The position numbers and the translations under genes were made by a program. A model generated the notes under the pieces. It had not been told where the DNA came from. It was given only the letters and a program-made list of their open reading frames with translations, and did no database searches. Below are positions 26,803-35,209 of a DNA stretch of 64,000 nucleotides, in pieces. Position 1 is the stretch's first letter, and each line of letters starts with the position of its first letter. The DNA is from Halosolutus amylolyticus (GTDB lineage: Archaea; Halobacteriota; Halobacteria; Halobacteriales; Natrialbaceae): NCBI RefSeq assembly GCF_023566055.1, contig NZ_JALIQP010000002.1:992001-1056000 (forward strand). The letters are read 5' to 3'.

Positions 26803-27588
26803 CTATCGAACACTCGAGATGCTCACGAGACCGTCGTCGTCTTCCTCGTCGGTCTCGTTGTCGTCGGTTGCGTCGTCGCCGGATCCGTCATCGTCCCCCT
26901 CCTCGTCGTTGTCGCCGTCGTCCGCTCCGCCGGTGCTGGCGGATTCGTCCGCATCCTCGACGACGCCGGCCGCGAGATCCTTCACGTTCGACTCCTCTAC
27001 GGTCCGGACTCGTTGCGGGTAGACCCCGATCGCGACCAGCAGGTCCGACTCGGTCTCGACGGCCTCGGTGGCGTGCAGGCTGACGTCGACGGGGTGACCC
27101 TCGAACTCGGCGCTGGCAGTGAACCGGGACATCGTCGTCTCCTGGTCGAGGATCGTGACCGTCTCGTCCTCCTCGTGAGAGATGTCGTCGATCCCATCGT
27201 AGTTGTCCTCGACCAGTTCGACGAGTTCCGTGGTCGTCATCTCCTCGACCGGGTTGAACTCCCGGCCGGCGATCGAGACCTGCGGGGTCGTCAGGAGCAT
27301 GAAGACGGCTCCCCGAGCGTCGCCGATCGGGCCCATGTCGACCGCCTTCTCGTGTTCGGTCAGGTAGTTCGTCACCGTGATCGTCTCCGAGTAGGGACCC
27401 ACCTCGAACGATTCCGTGATCTCGATCGGTTCGATCCCGGTCTGCTCGTACCCGGTGTCCTCTCGAACGCCAGCTTCGACGCCTGCAGGCGCGGATTCGT
27501 GCGTATCGAGGCCAGCCAGGCCGAGACAGCCAGCGAGACTCGCGAGTCCGATGCTACCGGCACCGGCCAGGACCGTTCTGCGGTTCAT
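26803..27588 (-). CDS. Tat-exported lipoprotein (DUF6517-like)
   Basis: 261 residues. MNRRTVLAGAGSIGLASLAG followed by Cys combines a twin-arginine motif with a lipobox, the usual haloarchaeal route for lipid-anchored secreted proteins. The mature domain (about residues 50-215) contains ITVTNYLTEHEKAVDMGPIG, FNPVEEMTTTELVELVEDNY and VSLHATEAVETESDLLVAIG. It ends in an acidic Asp/Glu/Gly-rich tail. The function is unknown; the domain is widespread in halophilic archaea. Confidence 0.8.
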   Translation of the reverse strand: MNRRTVLAGAGSIGLASLAGCLGLAGLDTHESAPAGVEAGVREDTGYEQTGIEPIEITESFEVGPYSETITVTNYLTEHEKAVDMGPIGDARGAVFMLLTTPQVSIAGREFNPVEEMTTTELVELVEDNYDGIDDISHEEDETVTILDQETTMSRFTASAEFEGHPVDVSLHATEAVETESDLLVAIGVYPQRVRTVEESNVKDLAAGVVEDADESASTGGADDGDNDEEGDDDGSGDDATDDNETDEEDDDGLVSISSVR

Positions 27589-27735
27589 CTTGCCGGCTCT
27601 TTCGGTTCGGGGACCATGAATATAGTGGGTTTAGAACCGTTCCGATGGTTGAAACGCGTCGATCGACTCCGAGAGCAGGACCGTCCCCGGGGCCGATCAT
27701 CAGCCGAGAGTCCCGCGTTCCGATCGGCCATCGAT

Positions 27736-28221
27736 TTACTCGAGATTCAGTTCGGCGCCGCAGTCCGGACAGACGAACTCCGACTCGCCGTCCGAGATTC
27801 GCACGCTGTCGCGTCCGCAGTCGGGACACTGGACCTCCCGATCGTCGAGCACGGGAATCCGATCGATCCGGACGTCCTCGGTCTCCCTGGGCGCGCCGAT
27901 CGCGAGCGCGACCAGGGCCGCCTCACCGTCGTTGAACCCCGACTGAAACTCCCCCGGGGCGAACCGGATCGCCTCGTCTTCCTCGACCGTGATCTCGCCG
28001 TCTCTCGTCTCGAACGACGCCGTCCCCTCGAGGACGACGAACACTTCCTCCTGGTCCGCGTGGGCATGCACCGACCCGCTGAACCGCTCGCCCGGTTCGA
28101 GGGCGTAGCGCGTGATCGCGACGGACGTCGCGTTCAGCGGGTCCGAAAGCGGCCGTCGATCGGACTGCCAGGCGTCCTCGTACGGGTCGGGATCGATCTC
28201 GTCGATCGAAACGTGCTCCAT
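27736..28221 (-). CDS. Cupin protein with C-terminal zinc ribbon
   Basis: 161 residues from the ATG at 28221 (MEHVSIDEIDPDPYEDAWQS). A single cupin barrel spans about residues 30-115, with metal-ligand-like HAHADQEEVFVVLEGTASFE and DEAIRFAPGEFQSGFND. It is followed by a zinc ribbon with CPDC at both ends (VQCPDCGRDS and VCPDCGAELNLE). A barrel joined to a zinc ribbon suggests a sensor or small-molecule-binding protein rather than a simple isomerase. The substrate is unknown. Confidence 0.75.
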   Translation of the reverse strand: MEHVSIDEIDPDPYEDAWQSDRRPLSDPLNATSVAITRYALEPGERFSGSVHAHADQEEVFVVLEGTASFETRDGEITVEEDEAIRFAPGEFQSGFNDGEAALVALAIGAPRETEDVRIDRIPVLDDREVQCPDCGRDSVRISDGESEFVCPDCGAELNLE

Positions 28222-28365
28222 GGACGGCCTTCGTGTCACTGGCCCAAAATTACAGTGGTTCGATCGGCGCGACCAGGGGAGCGAGCGCGGCGGTCGATCG
28301 ATAGGGGCGAGTGCCGGAACAGGCCCCGCGAAGGTTTATCCGGTCACCGATGGTCCGTCACGAGC

Positions 28366-29157
28366 GTGACTCCAGCCGCCCCACCACGATCGAACGACCT
28401 TCGCGAGACCCTCGAGAGCGACGCGGTCGCACTCGGCGTCCTCGAGAGCGCATACAGTCCGGATCTCGTCGAGTTCTACGGCGACCTCGGCCTGGACTTC
28501 GTCTGGATCGACCTCGAACACGCCGGTCCGAGCCCCTGGGACGGCGAGCGAATGGCCGATCTCCTGCGGGCGGCGGACGTCTCCGGCACCGAACTTCTCG
28601 TCCGACTGCCGGAACCCGATCCCGGGATGGTCCGGAAGGCGCTGGACGCCGGCGTCCGGAACCTCTTCGTCTCGCGGATCGAGACCGCGGACGACGTTCG
28701 ACGGGCCGTCGAAGCCGCCCGGTTCCGGTACGACGGCGAGCCAGGGAAACGCGGCTTCGCCAATCCCCGCGCGAGTCGGTGGGGGACCGCCGACGACTAC
28801 GTCGACACCGAGGACGAGGAAATCGTCGTCGGCGTCACGATCGAGTCCCCCGCGGCGATCGACAATCTCGACGAAATCCTGGCCGTCCCGGACCTCGGGT
28901 TCGTGTTCGCCGGCCCGCTCGATCTGGCCGTCTCCCTCGGCCACCCCGGCGAGCCGACCCACGACGAGGTCCAGGCCGCGGTCGAAGAAATTCGGGAGCA
29001 GGCGATCGACGCCGACGTCCCCCTCGGCGGACTGGGGTTCGGAATGGACGACGTCAACGAGAAAGCCGACGCGGGGTACCAGCTCCTGAACCTCGGGAGC
29101 ACGACCGGCGCGCTCGGGAGTACGGTGCGATCGTGGCTCGAGGAGTACGAGGGATAA
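28366..29157 (+). CDS. HpcH/HpaI-family aldolase
   Basis: 263 residues from a GTG at 28366. A TATA-like AGGTTTATCC at about 28331-28340 makes this leaderless start likely. The frame is open far upstream to 26764, but that part is antisense to other genes. Family features are LGVLESAYSPDLVEFYGDLG, LDFVWIDLEHAGPSPWDGER, NLFVSRIETADDVRRAVEAA, and the metal-binding glutamate/aspartate region LGFVFAGPLDLAVSLGHPGE. The family cleaves or forms 2-keto-3-deoxy acids by class II aldol chemistry. The actual substrate cannot be read from the sequence. Confidence 0.85.
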   Translation: MTPAAPPRSNDLRETLESDAVALGVLESAYSPDLVEFYGDLGLDFVWIDLEHAGPSPWDGERMADLLRAADVSGTELLVRLPEPDPGMVRKALDAGVRNLFVSRIETADDVRRAVEAARFRYDGEPGKRGFANPRASRWGTADDYVDTEDEEIVVGVTIESPAAIDNLDEILAVPDLGFVFAGPLDLAVSLGHPGEPTHDEVQAAVEEIREQAIDADVPLGGLGFGMDDVNEKADAGYQLLNLGSTTGALGSTVRSWLEEYEG

Positions 29158-29226
29158 CGAAAGAAGGGAACCGATCGAAGCCGGCGGGCACAGCCGATCG
29201 AACCCGACGACCACGGTCGATCGGGC

Positions 29227-29613
29227 TCAGCGCTCGTCCCGCGAACGCCGCGCCGGCGGGGTCCGGGAGAGGACCTTGCCGAACAGGTCGCGGTTGTCCG
29301 CGACGAACCGGTAGGCCCCCTCGCGGAAGCGCCTGTAGTCCTCGAAGTGTCGGAGGAAGTCGACGGCGTCGTCGACGGGGCCACCCCTGTCGACGCGGCG
29401 GAGCGCCTCCTCGATCGAGGCCCCGCAGGAGTACACCCGGTCGTCGGTCACGAGGTGGGCACACTCCTCGTAGTACTCCGGCAGTCGATCGCGCAGGTCG
29501 GGCGTCAGGTCGCTGAAGCCGACGACGCGGAGGTCCGATAGCTCGTCGACGTACTCGGCCCACCACGTACAGAACCCGCAGTCGTCGTCGTAGACGAGGG
29601 TCGGCTCGGGCAT
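29227..29613 (-). CDS. DCC-family (DUF393) thiol-disulfide-type protein
   Basis: 128 residues. The N-terminal motif VYDDDCGFCTWWAEYVDEL contains the DCC signature and a CxxC pair in the position of a thioredoxin-like active site. The region to about residue 115 is helical, and the last residues are rich in arginine. Family members are predicted disulfide oxidoreductases of unknown partner. No signal peptide is seen, so it is cytoplasmic. Confidence 0.8.
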   Translation of the reverse strand: MPEPTLVYDDDCGFCTWWAEYVDELSDLRVVGFSDLTPDLRDRLPEYYEECAHLVTDDRVYSCGASIEEALRRVDRGGPVDDAVDFLRHFEDYRRFREGAYRFVADNRDLFGKVLSRTPPARRSRDER

Positions 29614-29709
29614 ACTAGCGACGTCGTGCCGGAGGCACTAACCTCTGGCTCCGCTCCGCGATCGAGCGCGGGGCAGAACATTATTGACGGTTCTGGTCAA
29701 TCGAAGGGC

Positions 29710-30954
29710 ATGAGCAGTGCGGCCCGATCGCTCTCGGAACCGCAGGTTCTGGCCCACGCGAAGCGGCGGCTCTTTCCGACCAACGAGAAGCGCCGATCGT
29801 ACGCCGTCGCCGACACGCAGTTCGCACGGGACGAGTGGCTCCCCGGCCGGCCCATCCGGCCCGACGTGCGCGATCGGCTGGCCCCGTTCAACCACGTCCA
29901 GATCGGCGGCGGCTATCCCGACCTCGTGGGCGTGGGCCGCCTCGAGTCCGACCTGCTGGCCGTCGATCGGCTGGGCGAGGAGCCGCCGCTGATCGCCATC
30001 GAGGCGAAAGGCGAGACCAGCAACGGCGTCGACACCCACCTCGGGATCGCCCAGGCCCACGATCGACTCCACGAGGCGAACGTGGCGTACGTCGCCGCGC
30101 CGGCGGCCGCGATTTCCGCGACCGATCGGACGCTCGCCAGAGAACTCAACGTCGGCGTCCTCGGCGTCGATTCGACGGGCGACGTGGCGGTGCTCGAGCG
30201 CCCGCGGGTCGTCGGCAACCGGACCTCGACGGAGGCGACCGCGTTGCGCTTCCAGGCCAGCGCACAGGGCGTCGCGGACGCCTCGTTCGGACTGAACCAC
30301 CCGAAGAACTACCTCGGCTATCCGCTCGCACACTACGCCGACGGCGATACCGCGTCCCTGCTGTCCGAGTACGACGTCGTCGGCGCGGTTCGGGACGCGA
30401 AACGCGGGGCGCGGTTCCTCGGACTGATCGACGACGGACCGAACGGCCCGGAACTGACCTCGCTCGGTCAGGAGGTCGTCCGGTTCGCGCTGGCCCGCAA
30501 CGGCACCGTCGAGGCCGCCCTCGCGGAGTTCCAGGACTGGTACCGATCGCGTAAACGGTTCGTCGACCTCGCGCCCGCGTGGGGCCGGCTCGCACGGCGG
30601 GTCGTCTTCGACTACGAGGCCACGGAGCTGCTCGTCACGGAACTGCAGTGCATGCACGACGACGGGATCACGGACCCGTCGCTCGTGGACCTGGTCGAGT
30701 ACCTGCACGAACTCCACCCCTCGTTCACGATCGAGCTGTTCGTTCGCGGCGACGAGGCCGTCCGGAGCCGGGTCCTGACCGACGACGGGGCGTTGCGATC
30801 GGCCCCGCTCGAGGACGGCACCGTCTACCACTCGCCGACCGTCTTCCAGCTGAAGGCGATGCTGTATCACACCGGCATCCTGGCCGAACGGGGCGCGGAG
30901 CCCCACCGGCTGGAGCCGATCGAGGATCGCTGGGCGCTTCGGGAGGCCGTCTAA
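29710..30954 (+). CDS. PD-(D/E)XK nuclease-like protein with helical C-terminal region
   Basis: 414 residues from the ATG at 29710. The N-terminal 170 residues show a restriction-endonuclease-like core: GGGYPDLVGVGRLESD (P70-D71), then PPLIAIEAKGETS (E98-x-K100), then a helix with glutamine (LGIAQAHDRLHEANV) and strand YVAAPA. The rest contains winged-helix-like stretches (GPELTSLGQEVVRFALARNG) and an all-helical tail ending in KAMLYHTGILAERGAE. A catalytic nuclease of unknown target is inferred. It stands alone, without a methyltransferase or helicase partner that would mark it as a restriction system. Confidence 0.65.
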   Translation: MSSAARSLSEPQVLAHAKRRLFPTNEKRRSYAVADTQFARDEWLPGRPIRPDVRDRLAPFNHVQIGGGYPDLVGVGRLESDLLAVDRLGEEPPLIAIEAKGETSNGVDTHLGIAQAHDRLHEANVAYVAAPAAAISATDRTLARELNVGVLGVDSTGDVAVLERPRVVGNRTSTEATALRFQASAQGVADASFGLNHPKNYLGYPLAHYADGDTASLLSEYDVVGAVRDAKRGARFLGLIDDGPNGPELTSLGQEVVRFALARNGTVEAALAEFQDWYRSRKRFVDLAPAWGRLARRVVFDYEATELLVTELQCMHDDGITDPSLVDLVEYLHELHPSFTIELFVRGDEAVRSRVLTDDGALRSAPLEDGTVYHSPTVFQLKAMLYHTGILAERGAEPHRLEPIEDRWALREAV

Positions 30955-30965
30955 GACCGTCCCGG

Positions 30966-31559
30966 CTAGCGCTCGAAGACCAGCCCGTAGTGGTACGGCG
31001 GCAGGTCGATCCGCCGACCCCGATCGAAGTCGCCGGCGTCGGTGACGAGAGACCGGGTTTCTGCAGGCGAGAGCCGGAGTTCGGTCGGGGGACCTCGCGG
31101 ATCGCCTGCGATCGTCGTCTCCGCTCTCGGGAGCGGGAGCCAGTTGACGACGACGAACGTTCCGTCCGGGTCGAGTGCCGCACCGACTTGCTCGACGAAC
31201 GCCGTCGGGTCCTCGATCCCGTGAAACGCGTTCGCGCACAGGCAGACGTCGACGGGCTCCGGCAGGTGGGAGGTGAGCGATCGGGCGTCGCCGCGGACGG
31301 GGACGACGTTCTCGACGCCCTGTTGGTCAGCGATCGTCTCGAGTTCTCCGAGCAACGTCTCGTCGAGGTCGAGGGCGTAGACCGGGGCCGGATCGGTGAT
31401 CCGGGCGGCCGGAAGCGCGAAGTAGCCGTTTCCACACCCGATCTCGACGAGGGAGTCGCCGGCCGCGACCCCGAGCCGCCGGAGCGTCTCTCCGGGCGTC
31501 GGCCAGAGTCGTCCCCACCAGTCCCAGTCCGGCTGTCCGGTGTTCCGGAAGCGGTCCAT
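30966..31559 (-). CDS. Class I SAM-dependent methyltransferase
   Basis: 197 residues. Motif I is SLVEIGCGNGYFALPAARIT, with the acidic residue in VYALDLDETLLGELE. It also has VPVRGDARSLTSHLPEPVDV, CLCANAFHGIEDPTAFVEQV and LDPDGTFVVVNWLPLPRAET. The N-terminal segment DWDWWGRLWPTPGETLRRLG is typical of a haloarchaeal subgroup. The acceptor substrate is unknown. It is convergent with the PD-(D/E)XK gene and 11 bases from it. Confidence 0.82.
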   Translation of the reverse strand: MDRFRNTGQPDWDWWGRLWPTPGETLRRLGVAAGDSLVEIGCGNGYFALPAARITDPAPVYALDLDETLLGELETIADQQGVENVVPVRGDARSLTSHLPEPVDVCLCANAFHGIEDPTAFVEQVGAALDPDGTFVVVNWLPLPRAETTIAGDPRGPPTELRLSPAETRSLVTDAGDFDRGRRIDLPPYHYGLVFER

Positions 31560-31717
31560 GGCGGAACGTTCGAATTCCGATCGTATAATCGATCGGCCAC
31601 TGCTAACGGGCCGGGAATTTCCGCGGTCGCGATCGAGCGCGGTCCCTCACGAGTTCGATCCGGGGCGATGCGCCACGCGAGGCTTCGATTCGAAACGGCT
31701 TTTTCACCGTCTTCGAA

Positions 31718-33070
31718 ATGAGCGGTGTGAACGACGATCGACTCCAGTTCTGGGCGCTCTATCTCGCCCGCTTCGCGGAAGGGTTCGGGTTCATCACGTT
31801 GATCACGCTCCTGCCGTACTACATCAACGCGCTCGATCCCTCCGGCACGACGATCCTCGGCGTGACGATCGGGGCCGGCCTCGTCGTCGGGCTGTACACG
31901 ACCGGCTTTACCCTCGCCCAGACCGTCGCCGTCGTTCCGGTCGCGTGGGCCGGCGATCGCTTCGACAAGCGAACCGTCCTGCTCGTCGTCCTCGGGATCG
32001 GGATCGGCGTCTACGGGCTGTTCCCGATCGTCGACTCGAGCGCGTCGTTCATCGCGATCCGGGCGCTACAGGGGGTCGCCGTCACCGGTGCCGGGCTGAT
32101 GTCGCTGTCACTGGTCGGCCAGCTCGCCGGGGGTGACACGCGAGCGAACTACATCGGGAAAGCGAACGCGGCGAGCTTCGCCGCGTCGATCGCCGGAAGT
32201 CTCGGTGCGGGGACGCTCTACGAGGCGTTCGGCTTCGGCCCGATCTTCGCGATCATCGTCGCGCTCATGCTCGTCGCGTGGCTCGGCACGGTCCGGTTCC
32301 TCGAGGGCGACGAGACGCGCATCCACGGCTTTCCGTTCGCCGACCTGGCGCTCAACCGACGCATTCTCACCCTCTCGAGCTTTCGGTTCCAGTACGCGTT
32401 TTCGGTCACGCTGGTTCGAACGTGGGTGCCGATCTTCGCGGGCGTCGCCGCCGCCCAGGGCGGACTGGCCTACGGCGGTCTCGCCGTCGCGCTCACGGTC
32501 GTCGCCGAGAAGTTCACCAACATGTGCTGTCAGCCGTTCACGGGCCGGCTCTCGGACGGCTACGGGCGAGCACTGTTCGTCTTCGCGGGCGGCGGCGCGT
32601 ACGGCCTCATCGCGCTGTTCGTCCCCCTGTCGCCGGCGATCGGCACTGCGATCGGCGCACCGTCCGAACTCGTCGTGGCGATCCCGACGGTGCTCGCCGG
32701 CGCCGCGCTGCCGATCGGAACGGTCCCGACGCAGGTCACGCTGTTCGGCGAGGTTTCGCCGGCGTTCCTGCCGCTCGTCGCACTCTCGGGACTGCTGGGC
32801 GTCGCGGACAGTTTCCGCGAACCGGCGAGCATGGCCCTGTTCGCCGACGAGGGGACCGCCGACGGAGGTGTCGCCTCGAGTTTCGGCATCCGCGAACTCG
32901 TCTGGCGACCGGGAAGCGTGATCGCACCATTGCTCGGCGGGTGGCTCATGTACGAGGTGAGCATGGCGTCGGTCTTCTACGTCGGCGGCGCGTTCGCGCT
33001 GACCGGCGTCGGTTCGTTCCTCCTCATTCTGGTGTGGGTCCACGGGGCGAACGCCCTCACCGAGTGGTAG
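31718..33070 (+). CDS. Major facilitator superfamily transporter
   Basis: 450 residues with about twelve hydrophobic helices. It begins LQFWALYLARFAEGFGFITL. The loop between helices 2 and 3 carries the MFS signature GDRFDKRTVLLVV. Later helices include ALFVFAGGGAYGLIALFVPL and IPTVLAGAALPIGTVPTQVT. An equivalent loop in the second half, GRLSDGYGRALF, is well preserved, supporting a functional transporter. The substrate is unknown; neighbours give no clear clue. Confidence 0.85.
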   Translation: MSGVNDDRLQFWALYLARFAEGFGFITLITLLPYYINALDPSGTTILGVTIGAGLVVGLYTTGFTLAQTVAVVPVAWAGDRFDKRTVLLVVLGIGIGVYGLFPIVDSSASFIAIRALQGVAVTGAGLMSLSLVGQLAGGDTRANYIGKANAASFAASIAGSLGAGTLYEAFGFGPIFAIIVALMLVAWLGTVRFLEGDETRIHGFPFADLALNRRILTLSSFRFQYAFSVTLVRTWVPIFAGVAAAQGGLAYGGLAVALTVVAEKFTNMCCQPFTGRLSDGYGRALFVFAGGGAYGLIALFVPLSPAIGTAIGAPSELVVAIPTVLAGAALPIGTVPTQVTLFGEVSPAFLPLVALSGLLGVADSFREPASMALFADEGTADGGVASSFGIRELVWRPGSVIAPLLGGWLMYEVSMASVFYVGGAFALTGVGSFLLILVWVHGANALTEW

Positions 33071-33129
33071 CGGGCGGCAGGGGCTCGGCCCGATCGACGA
33101 CACCGAACAGAACCTGACCGCCAGAATAC

Positions 33130-33150
33130 GGGCGCGACGGGATTTGAACC
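33130..33150 (-). tRNA. Partial tRNA 3' end (remnant)
   Basis: Read on the minus strand the sequence is GGTTCAAATCCCGTCGCGCC plus C. It contains a T-loop and half of an acceptor stem, closely matching the 3' end of the intact tRNA-Arg 89 bases away, but no D-arm or anticodon arm lies before it. It looks like a tRNA tail duplicated by a past integration or recombination event. Confidence 0.55.
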
Positions 33151-33238
33151 ACGCGAACGGCTCGTTTCACTCGCCGTTCTCTACTTCGAATCCCTCTACC
33201 GTCGCTGCCGCTCACGTCGTTGTTCGCGGCAGAACGAC

Positions 33239-33310
33239 GGGCGCGGAGGGATTTGAACCCCCGACATCTTGGTCCGGAACCAAGAACTCTGTCCACTGAG
33301 CTACGCGCCC
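33239..33310 (-). tRNA. tRNA-Arg (anticodon CCG)
   Basis: 72 bases on the minus strand. The acceptor arms GGGCGCG and CGCGCCC pair perfectly. The D-arm is GCTC/GAGT. The anticodon stem CTTGG/CCAAG encloses the loop TTCCGGA, giving anticodon CCG (reads CGG, arginine). The T-arm is GGGGG-TTCAAAT-CCCTC. CCA is not encoded, as is usual in haloarchaea. Confidence 0.93.
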
Positions 33311-33374
33311 TCGAAAAAACCTAGTGCGATCGACGACATAACGGTTCCCCTTCCGATCGCCCGTCGACGACTTA

Positions 33375-33454
33375 TACGGATTGCTGTAACGATGTACCGG
33401 CGCAACCGCCGCCCAGATCGTGGTTGCGCCGGAAATGACGTACAGTAAACCGTA
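33375..33454 (-). repeat. Stop-anchored palindromic repeat, copy C
   Basis: 80 bases. In the direction of the HalOD1 gene, TACGGTTTACTGTACGTC follows the TAA directly. Inner arms CCGGCGCAACCACG and CGGCGGTTGCGCCGG pair almost fully, and the far end reads TACAGCAATCCGTA. Relative to its gene this copy is inverted compared with A, B and D. Confidence 0.88.
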
Positions 33455-33772
33455 TTACAGCGACGAGGTGTCCGCCGCCCCGCACCCGGACGGGTCCCCG
33501 ACCGGGGACGGGCCTCGATCGATCGTGATCTCGAGTTCGCCGTCGGTCGCCGCGACGGTGACGGCGTGGTCACCGTAGGTGAACTCGATCGAGTCGAACC
33601 CGGATCCCGACTGGCAGAGGGCATCGAGTGCGTCGGGATCGATCGCGGAGTAGAGAGGCTCGAGGTCGAGCGGGTCCACCCCTTCGACGCGAGCCAGCAG
33701 ATCGATGACGGCCGTACTGGGTCGTCGATCGTCCGCCGGGCCAACTCTCGTAGACGTGCTCGAGGTGTTCAT
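33455..33772 (-). CDS. HalOD1 output domain protein
   Basis: 105 residues from the ATG at 33772. The haloarchaeal output domain HalOD1 is recognisable: STAVIDLLARVEGVDPLDLE, PLYSAIDPDALDALCQSGSG and FDSIEFTYGDHAVTVAATDG. In signalling proteins this domain is the effector module attached to receivers or GAF/PAS sensors; here it stands alone, as in many haloarchaeal genomes. A TATA-like TCTTTACC on the minus strand lies about 27 bases upstream. The stop abuts repeat copy C. Confidence 0.8.
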   Translation of the reverse strand: MNTSSTSTRVGPADDRRPSTAVIDLLARVEGVDPLDLEPLYSAIDPDALDALCQSGSGFDSIEFTYGDHAVTVAATDGELEITIDRGPSPVGDPSGCGAADTSSL

Positions 33773-34111
33773 CACTACTGGTGAGGTGATCGGAGGTAAA
33801 GAGAATGACTCAATATTCCGCTCGCGTTCGGGAAGATAGAAAAATCGTTCGGGCGGCGATGAGCGAATATCCCGCGGACGGCGTCGATCCGTGATCGCGT
33901 TTCGGGAACGGAGACGGAGATTCCGGTACCGGACGACGGTTCGACGGTCGGTCACTCGACGATAGCCGAAACGCCGTCGAGATTCGTCGGACGGGGAGCC
34001 CGTTCGATTCCGCACCACCCGTCGGGGAGCACCATTCAAAAATATTCGTCGGTGGTCGGAACACGGCGGTACCCCACAGCACCACGGGAGCGACACGGCG
34101 GTGCTACCGAC
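33773..34111. other. Intergenic region of 339 bases
   Basis: No gene is supported. The first 50 bases would hold the promoter of the HalOD1 gene. An A/T-rich CAAAAATATTCG near 34036-34047 lies beyond the stop of gnd and could be part of a terminator or an orphan promoter. The open frames crossing this stretch have no start signals and no recognisable sequence. Confidence 0.5.
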
Positions 34112-35011
34112 TCACTCCCGTCGTGGGACCTCGTGCCGGCCGAACCCGTACCGGAGTCGGTTCGCCAGCCGACGCGAGAACCGGCCGTCGTCGGCCCGCG
34201 AGCCGAACCGTTCGGCGAGCGAGGTGTAGATCAGCGGCAGCGGCACCTCCTGTTCGAGGGCCTCCTGGACCGTCCACGTCCCGGTCGATCCGCCCTCGAC
34301 CCGATCGGCGACGTCGCCGAGGTCGGTCCCCTCCTCGCGGAACGCCTCCTCACAGAGTTCGAGCAGCCACGAGCGGATGACCGCGCCGTTGTTCCAGACC
34401 GACGCCACGGATTCGAGATCGAGGTCGTACCGGCCCTCGTGGAGGAGTTCGAACCCCTCGCCGTAGGCCTGCATCAGCGCGTACTCGACGCCGTTGTGGA
34501 CCATCTTGACGTAGTGACCCGATCCCGCGGACCCCATCCGCTCGTGGCCGTCGGGGCCGGTCGCGACGGCGTCGAAGACGGGCGTCAGTTCGTCGTATGC
34601 CCACTCGGGACCGCCGACCATCAGGGAGAAGCCGAGTTCCGCCCCGGCGGGGCCGCCGGAGGTGCCACAGTCCAGGTACGCCGCGGGGCAAGACTCCGCG
34701 CGGCGGACGGAGTCCTCGAAGTAGGAGTTGCCGCCGTCGACCACCACGTCGTCGCCGTCGAGGTGGGGTTCGAGTTCCTCGAGCGTGACGTCGACCGCCT
34801 CGCCCGCCGGGACCATCAGCCAGATGCGCTTGTCCGCCCCGAGCCGATCGACGAGGTCGTCGATCGAGTCCGCCGGTTCCGCACCCGCGTCGGCGGCCGT
34901 CGCGATGGCCTCGGCGTCGAGGTCGAAGGCGACGATGTCGTGGCCCGCCGCCAGCGTGCGATCGACGACGGTCTGTCCCATGCGTCCGAGTCCGATTACG
35001 CCCAGTTGCAT
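34112..35011 (-). CDS. gnd: 6-phosphogluconate dehydrogenase (decarboxylating)
   Basis: 299 residues, the short form typical of NAD-type enzymes and of haloarchaea. The nucleotide-binding N-terminus is MQLGVIGLGRMGQTVVDRTL. Substrate-site features are DDVVVDGGNSYFEDSVRRAE, LDCGTSGGPAGAELGFSLMV, and the catalytic lysine region GSGHYVKMVHNGVEYALMQA. It converts 6-phosphogluconate to ribulose 5-phosphate with release of CO2. This is the oxidative pentose phosphate route that supplies pentoses in haloarchaea. Confidence 0.92.
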   Translation of the reverse strand: MQLGVIGLGRMGQTVVDRTLAAGHDIVAFDLDAEAIATAADAGAEPADSIDDLVDRLGADKRIWLMVPAGEAVDVTLEELEPHLDGDDVVVDGGNSYFEDSVRRAESCPAAYLDCGTSGGPAGAELGFSLMVGGPEWAYDELTPVFDAVATGPDGHERMGSAGSGHYVKMVHNGVEYALMQAYGEGFELLHEGRYDLDLESVASVWNNGAVIRSWLLELCEEAFREEGTDLGDVADRVEGGSTGTWTVQEALEQEVPLPLIYTSLAERFGSRADDGRFSRRLANRLRYGFGRHEVPRRE

Positions 35012-35209
35012 GGTCGATGCTGGGCGATGCTACGAGGTAGTGGTTGTGATTCGGCGGCCGCTCGCTCGACCGGGCGGGCCACCGAACGTGCCGGGGGAGG
35101 GTTCTGGAGGCGACGACGCGTCGCAGGCGAGAAGAGCGCGGCGTAGACGGTGCGGCGGCGATCGATAGCCGGGGCTCCCGGTTCGTGACCCTGGACCGGT
35201 CGAGCGGCG

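Noticed and set aside
26764-28365. Long open frame continuous with the aldolase gene, upstream of its GTG
   Set aside because: It is antisense to the lipoprotein and cupin genes, both with clear protein features, and is kept open only by high G+C. The aldolase family begins at 28366.
33184-33212. TTCGAATCCC-like sequence that resembles a second tRNA T-loop
   Set aside because: The flanking bases do not form a T-stem or acceptor stem on either strand.
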